DNA from: Roseateles toxinivorans | Lineage (GTDB): Bacteria; Pseudomonadota; Gammaproteobacteria; Burkholderiales; Burkholderiaceae_C | NCBI RefSeq assembly: GCF_004362525.1 | Contig: NZ_SNXS01000001.1 | Span: 1,224,121 to 1,288,120, forward strand | DNA: 64,000 bases | Reading direction: 5' to 3' | Part shown: positions 61,601 through 64,000 of the stretch, in pieces | Position numbering within the stretch: the first letter of the stretch is position 1 | How the letters are laid out: the number at the start of each line of letters is the position of its first letter | Translations under genes and position numbers: made by a program | Notes under the pieces: generated by a model | What the model was told of the DNA's origin: nothing | Database searches by the model: none | What the model saw: only the letters and a program-made list of their open reading frames with translations

Positions 61601-64000
61601 GGTCGCCGCACTGAGCACCGCCCAGATCACCAACCTGACGACCGACGACCTGAACGCGCTGGGCACGGCACAGTTCGCCGCACTGACCTCCGTCCAGGCG
61701 CAGGCCCTGACCACCGCCCAGGTCTCGACCCTGGAAACGGCCGACCTGCGTTCGCTGAGCACCGGCGCCATGCGCTCGCTGAGCTCCGACCAGATCCTGG
61801 CCCTGACCACCGACCAGGTCGCGGCGCTGACCACGGGCCAGATCAACTCGCTGACCACCGACCAGATGCCGGGCCTGCAGACGGCCGACATCGTCGCCCT
61901 GAGCTCCGGCCAGGTGGCCTCGCTGACCTCGGCTCAGATCGGCAACTTCTCGACCGAACAGATCGCCGCCATCGAGACGGCCGATCTGCGCGCGCTGGGC
62001 ACTGCGGCCGTCCGCGCGCTGTCGTCCTCGCAGCTCGACGCGCTGACCACCGACCAGCTGCAGGCCCTCTCCTCGGCCCAGATCACCGCGCTGAGCACCG
62101 CTCAGCTGAGCGGCCTGAGCACCGCCGACCTCGGCACCCTGACCAGCGACCAGTTCGCCCGCCTCACCACCGGCCAGGTCGCCAGCCTCGGTACCGCCCA
62201 GGTCCAGAACCTGACTACCGATGACCTGAATGCCCTGGGCACTGCCCAGTTCGCCGCCCTGACCTCGACCCAGGCACAGGCGCTGAGCACCGCCCAGATC
62301 TCGACCCTGGAAACGGCCGATATGCGCGCGCTGAGCACCGGCGCCATGCGCTCGCTGAGCTCCGACCAGATCCTGGCCCTGACGACCGACCAGGTCGCCG
62401 CCCTGACCACCGGCCAGATCAACTCGCTGACCACCGACCAGATGCCGGGCCTGCAGACGGCCGACATCGTCGCCCTGGGCTCTGCCCAGGTGGCTTCGCT
62501 GACCTCGGCCCAGATCGGCAACTTCTCGACCGAACAGATCGCCGCCATCGAGACGGCCGATCTGCGTGCCCTGGGCACCTCGGCCGTGCGCGCGTTGTCT
62601 TCTTCACAGCTCGATGCCTTGACCTCCGAGCAACTGCAGGCGCTGAGCTCGGCCCAGATCACGGCGCTGTCCACCGGCCAGCTGACCGGTCTGAGCACCA
62701 ATGACCTGAACACCCTGACCAGCGACCAGTTCGCCCGCCTGGGCACCGCCCAGGTGGCCACGCTGAGCTCGGCCCAGATCACGAACCTGACCACCGATGA
62801 CCTGAATGCGCTGGGCACGGCCCAGTTCGCCGCGCTGACCTCGGGCCAGTCTTCGGCACTGAGCACCGCCCAGGTGTCGACACTGGAAACCGCTGATCTG
62901 CGCGCCATGAGCACGGCCGCGCTGCGCGCCTTCAGCTCCGACCAGATCAAGGCGCTGACCACCGAGGAAGTGGCCGCGCTGACGACTGCACAGATTGCCG
63001 CGCTGACCACCAATCCGGACCAGTTCCTGGGTCTGGACACCGCCTCCATCGTCGCCATGAGCTCGGCACAGGTGGCAGCCCTTAGCTCGGCTCAGGCCGC
63101 CAATCTGAGCACCGCCCAGATTGCCGCCATCGAGACGGCAGACCTGCGTGCGCTGAGCACCGCCGCCCTGCGTGGCCTGGGTTCCGCCCAGCTCGACGCG
63201 CTGAGCTCCGAGCAACTGCAAGGCCTGAGCTCCGCCCAGATCACGGCCCTGTCCGTGGCCCAGCTGACCGGTCTGAGCACCAATGACCTGAACACGCTGA
63301 CCTCGGACCAGTTCTCCAGGCTGACCTCGGCCCAGGTCGCCGGCCTGAGCACCGCCCAGGTCACCAACCTGAGCACCGACGACCTGAATGCACTGGGCAG
63401 CGCCCAGTTCGCCGCGCTGACCTCGGCCCAGGCCCAGGCGCTGAGCACCGCCCAGATCTCGACGCTGGAAACGGCCGATCTGCGCGCACTGAGCACGGGC
63501 GCCCTGCGCGCGCTGAGCTCGGATCAGATCAAGGCACTGACCACCGAGGAAGTGGCCGCCCTGACCACCGGTCAGATCAACTCGCTGACCACCGACCAGA
63601 TGCCGGGCCTGGAAACGGCCGACATCGTCGCGCTGAGTTCGAGCCAGGTCGCCTCGCTGACCTCGGCCCAGATCGGCAACTTCGCCACCGAGCAGATCGC
63701 CGCCATCGAAACCGGCGACCTGCGTCAGCTGAGCACCGCCGCGGTCCGCGCGCTGTCGTCCTCGCAGCTCGATGCCCTGACCTCGGAACAGCTGCAGGCG
63801 CTGTCCTCGGCCCAGATCACCGCGCTGTCCACCAGCCAGCTGAACTCGCTGAGCACCAACGACCTGAACACGCTGACGACGGACCAGTTCGCCCGCATGA
63901 GCTCGGCTCAGGTGGCGACTCTCAGCACCGCCCAGGTCGCCAACCTGACCACCGATGACCTGAACGCACTCGGCACGGCCCAGTTCGCTGCGCTGACCAC
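58662..64000 (+). CDS. giant octapeptide-repeat protein, 3' end outside the window
   Basis: An open frame runs from the ATG at 58662 to the window edge: 1779 complete codons with no stop. AGAGAG lies seven bases before the ATG and an in-frame TGA lies 16 bases upstream, so the start is well fixed. After MATIIN the protein is entirely octads of the form x-L-[ST/G]-[TS]-x-Q-[ILVF]-x, for example ALTTDQIS, ALTTGQIG and ALTSAQVG. The first 17 octads lead into 192-residue super-repeats of 24 octads. I saw no Cys or Tyr and only one Trp (residue 29). Pro occurs almost only at octad 20. There is no signal peptide. Export by a C-terminal signal (type I secretion) or a cytoplasmic role are both open. 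I do not recognise the family. Confidence 0.85.
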   Translation, partial: MATIINLLSTSQIAALPTSTIRNFSTEDWAAFSTAQIVALTTAHMTAISTQGISVLGSHQIGAFQNADLAALSTNTLRAMSSAQIDAITSDQISALTTGQIGALTTAQLPGLGTTEIAALTSAQVGAFNSAQISNLGTAQVAAIETADLRALSTSAVRNLSSDQLDAMGTDQLQAFSSAQMAVLTTAQLSSLSTGDLNTFTTDQFSRLTSAQLANLGTGQIANLTTDDLNALGTAQFAALTSLQAAALTTAQMSTLETADLRAFSTSAMRNLDSDQIKALTTEQIGALTTGQINALTSAQMPGLETGDIVALSSGQVASLTSAQLSNFSTEQIAAIETADVRALSTSAIRNLSSAQLDSLTTDQLQALASAQITSLTTAQISGLSTGDLNTLTSDQFSRLTSGQVANLGTGQIVNLTTDDLNALGTAQFAAMTSLQAAALSTAQVATLETADLRAFSTSALRNLDSDQIKALSTEQVAALGTNQVAALTSAQVPGLETADMVALGSAQVAALSSAQVSNFSTEQIAAIETADLRSLSTAAVRNLGSAQLDALTSEQLQALSSAQITSLTTGQLNGLSTADLNTLTSDQFSRLTSAQVANLSTGQIVNLTTDDLNALGTAQFAALTAGQAAALSTAQMSTLETADLRALSTGALRNLGSDQIKALTTDQVAALGTNQIAALTSAQVPGLETADVAALGSAQVAALTSAQVSSFATEQIAAIETADLRSLSTAAVRNLGSAQLDALTSEQLQALSSAQITSLTTGQLNGLSTGDLNTLTSDQFSRLTSAQVANLSTDQIVSLTTDDLNALGSAQFAALTASQAAALSTAQMSTLETADLRALSTAALRTLGSDQIKALTTDQVAALGTNQIAALTSAQVPGLETADVAALGSAQVAALTSAQVSSFATEQIASIETADLRSLSTAAVRNLGSAQLDALTSEQLQALASGQITALSSAQINGLSTNDLNTLTSDQFARLGSAQVAALSTAQITNLTTDDLNALGTAQFAALTSVQAQALTTAQVSTLETADLRSLSTGAMRSLSSDQILALTTDQVAALTTGQINSLTTDQMPGLQTADIVALSSGQVASLTSAQIGNFSTEQIAAIETADLRALGTAAVRALSSSQLDALTTDQLQALSSAQITALSTAQLSGLSTADLGTLTSDQFARLTTGQVASLGTAQVQNLTTDDLNALGTAQFAALTSTQAQALSTAQISTLETADMRALSTGAMRSLSSDQILALTTDQVAALTTGQINSLTTDQMPGLQTADIVALGSAQVASLTSAQIGNFSTEQIAAIETADLRALGTSAVRALSSSQLDALTSEQLQALSSAQITALSTGQLTGLSTNDLNTLTSDQFARLGTAQVATLSSAQITNLTTDDLNALGTAQFAALTSGQSSALSTAQVSTLETADLRAMSTAALRAFSSDQIKALTTEEVAALTTAQIAALTTNPDQFLGLDTASIVAMSSAQVAALSSAQAANLSTAQIAAIETADLRALSTAALRGLGSAQLDALSSEQLQGLSSAQITALSVAQLTGLSTNDLNTLTSDQFSRLTSAQVAGLSTAQVTNLSTDDLNALGSAQFAALTSAQAQALSTAQISTLETADLRALSTGALRALSSDQIKALTTEEVAALTTGQINSLTTDQMPGLETADIVALSSSQVASLTSAQIGNFATEQIAAIETGDLRQLSTAAVRALSSSQLDALTSEQLQALSSAQITALSTSQLNSLSTNDLNTLTTDQFARMSSAQVATLSTAQVANLTTDDLNALGTAQFAALT
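59091..64000 (+). repeat. tandem 576-base super-repeats, each 24 x 24 bases
   Basis: The recurring octad encoding AIETADLR begins (at its Ile codon) at 59091, 59667, 60243, 60819, 61395, 61971, 62547, 63129 and 63705. Spacing is exactly 576 bases except one of 582, where octad 20 has become ten residues (ALTTNPDQFL, 63000-63029). That gives eight complete units and a partial ninth. Each unit encodes fixed special octads: 1 AIETADLR, 7-8 with GDLNT and DQFS, 11 NLTTDDLN, 15 TLETADLR, 17 ending in Lys and 20 with MPGL or VPGL. Adjacent units near 60243 and 60819 are almost identical in bases. Confidence 0.9.

Noticed and set aside
59534..63496. Long antisense open frames of 130-480 codons across the repeat array, rich in Ala/Val/Ser or Gly/Gln
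   Set aside because: They mirror the 24-base periodicity of the plus-strand gene, overlap each other in two minus-strand frames, lack ribosome sites and give low-complexity translations. They are shadows.
58662..64000. Tandem repeats as a CRISPR array or non-coding satellite
   Set aside because: The 24-base units are contiguous, not separated by unique spacers, stay in one open frame for over 5 kb, and vary mainly at third codon positions and permitted residues.

Overview
The window looks like chromosomal DNA of a GC-rich betaproteobacterium of the order Burkholderiales, probably near the Roseateles, Paucibacter and Rubrivivax group. This rests on the gene order leuC-leuD-leuB-asd-fimV-truA-trpF-trpB-trpA-accD-folC-SPOR-cvpA-purF, a PEP-CTERM protein, an orphan Bug-type receptor and the overall codon usage. 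I saw no rRNA, tRNA, insertion sequence, phage gene or CRISPR array.

Region 1 (1-18541, all minus strand) is housekeeping: a regulator plus leuCDB, asd, a FimV/HubP-like polar protein, truA, trpFBA, accD, folC, a SPOR protein, cvpA, purF and gltX. Many neighbours overlap by ATGA or lie a few bases apart, and several gaps hold stem-loops or REP-like palindromes.

Region 2 (18711-29407) oxidises uronates. A minus-strand operon holds uronate dehydrogenase, an SMP-30 lactonase and a TRAP transporter. Divergent from it are a FadR-type regulator, then a Bug receptor with GarL and GarR, then KDG kinase and a pectate lyase. The regulator's probable operator (ATGTTGT-N10-ACAACAT) lies on the Bug promoter, with a degenerate copy in the divergent gap.

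Region 3 (29418-47639) is a pectin utilisation locus. The minus arm holds KdgF, a TonB-dependent receptor, a rhamnogalacturonan-acetylesterase-like SGNH hydrolase, a PEP-CTERM protein and a pectate lyase/pectinesterase fusion. The plus arm holds KduI, KduD, a TogMNAB-type ABC importer, oligogalacturonate lyase, a second fusion with the opposite domain order, and an IclR/KdgR regulator. KdgR-like boxes sit in the divergent promoter and before kdgK. Together these genes demethylate and cleave pectin, import oligomers, finish them to unsaturated monomers, and convert these to KDG and KDPG. Free galacturonate can instead go through the oxidative branch. Galactarate dehydratase, KDPG aldolase and glycerate kinase are not in the window.

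Region 4 (47642-58068) holds an ECF sigma factor with a membrane partner and an exported protein, then a complete propionyl-CoA to succinyl-CoA module (mutase, MeaB, carboxylase subunits, epimerase-like VOC protein) with a divergent GntR regulator.

Region 5 (58069-64000) is the most unusual part. A 593-base leader with palindromes and hairpins precedes a giant open frame that runs off the window. Its first 1779 codons are almost wholly octapeptide repeats, ordered into 192-residue (576-base) super-repeats of 24 octads each. I do not recognise the family.
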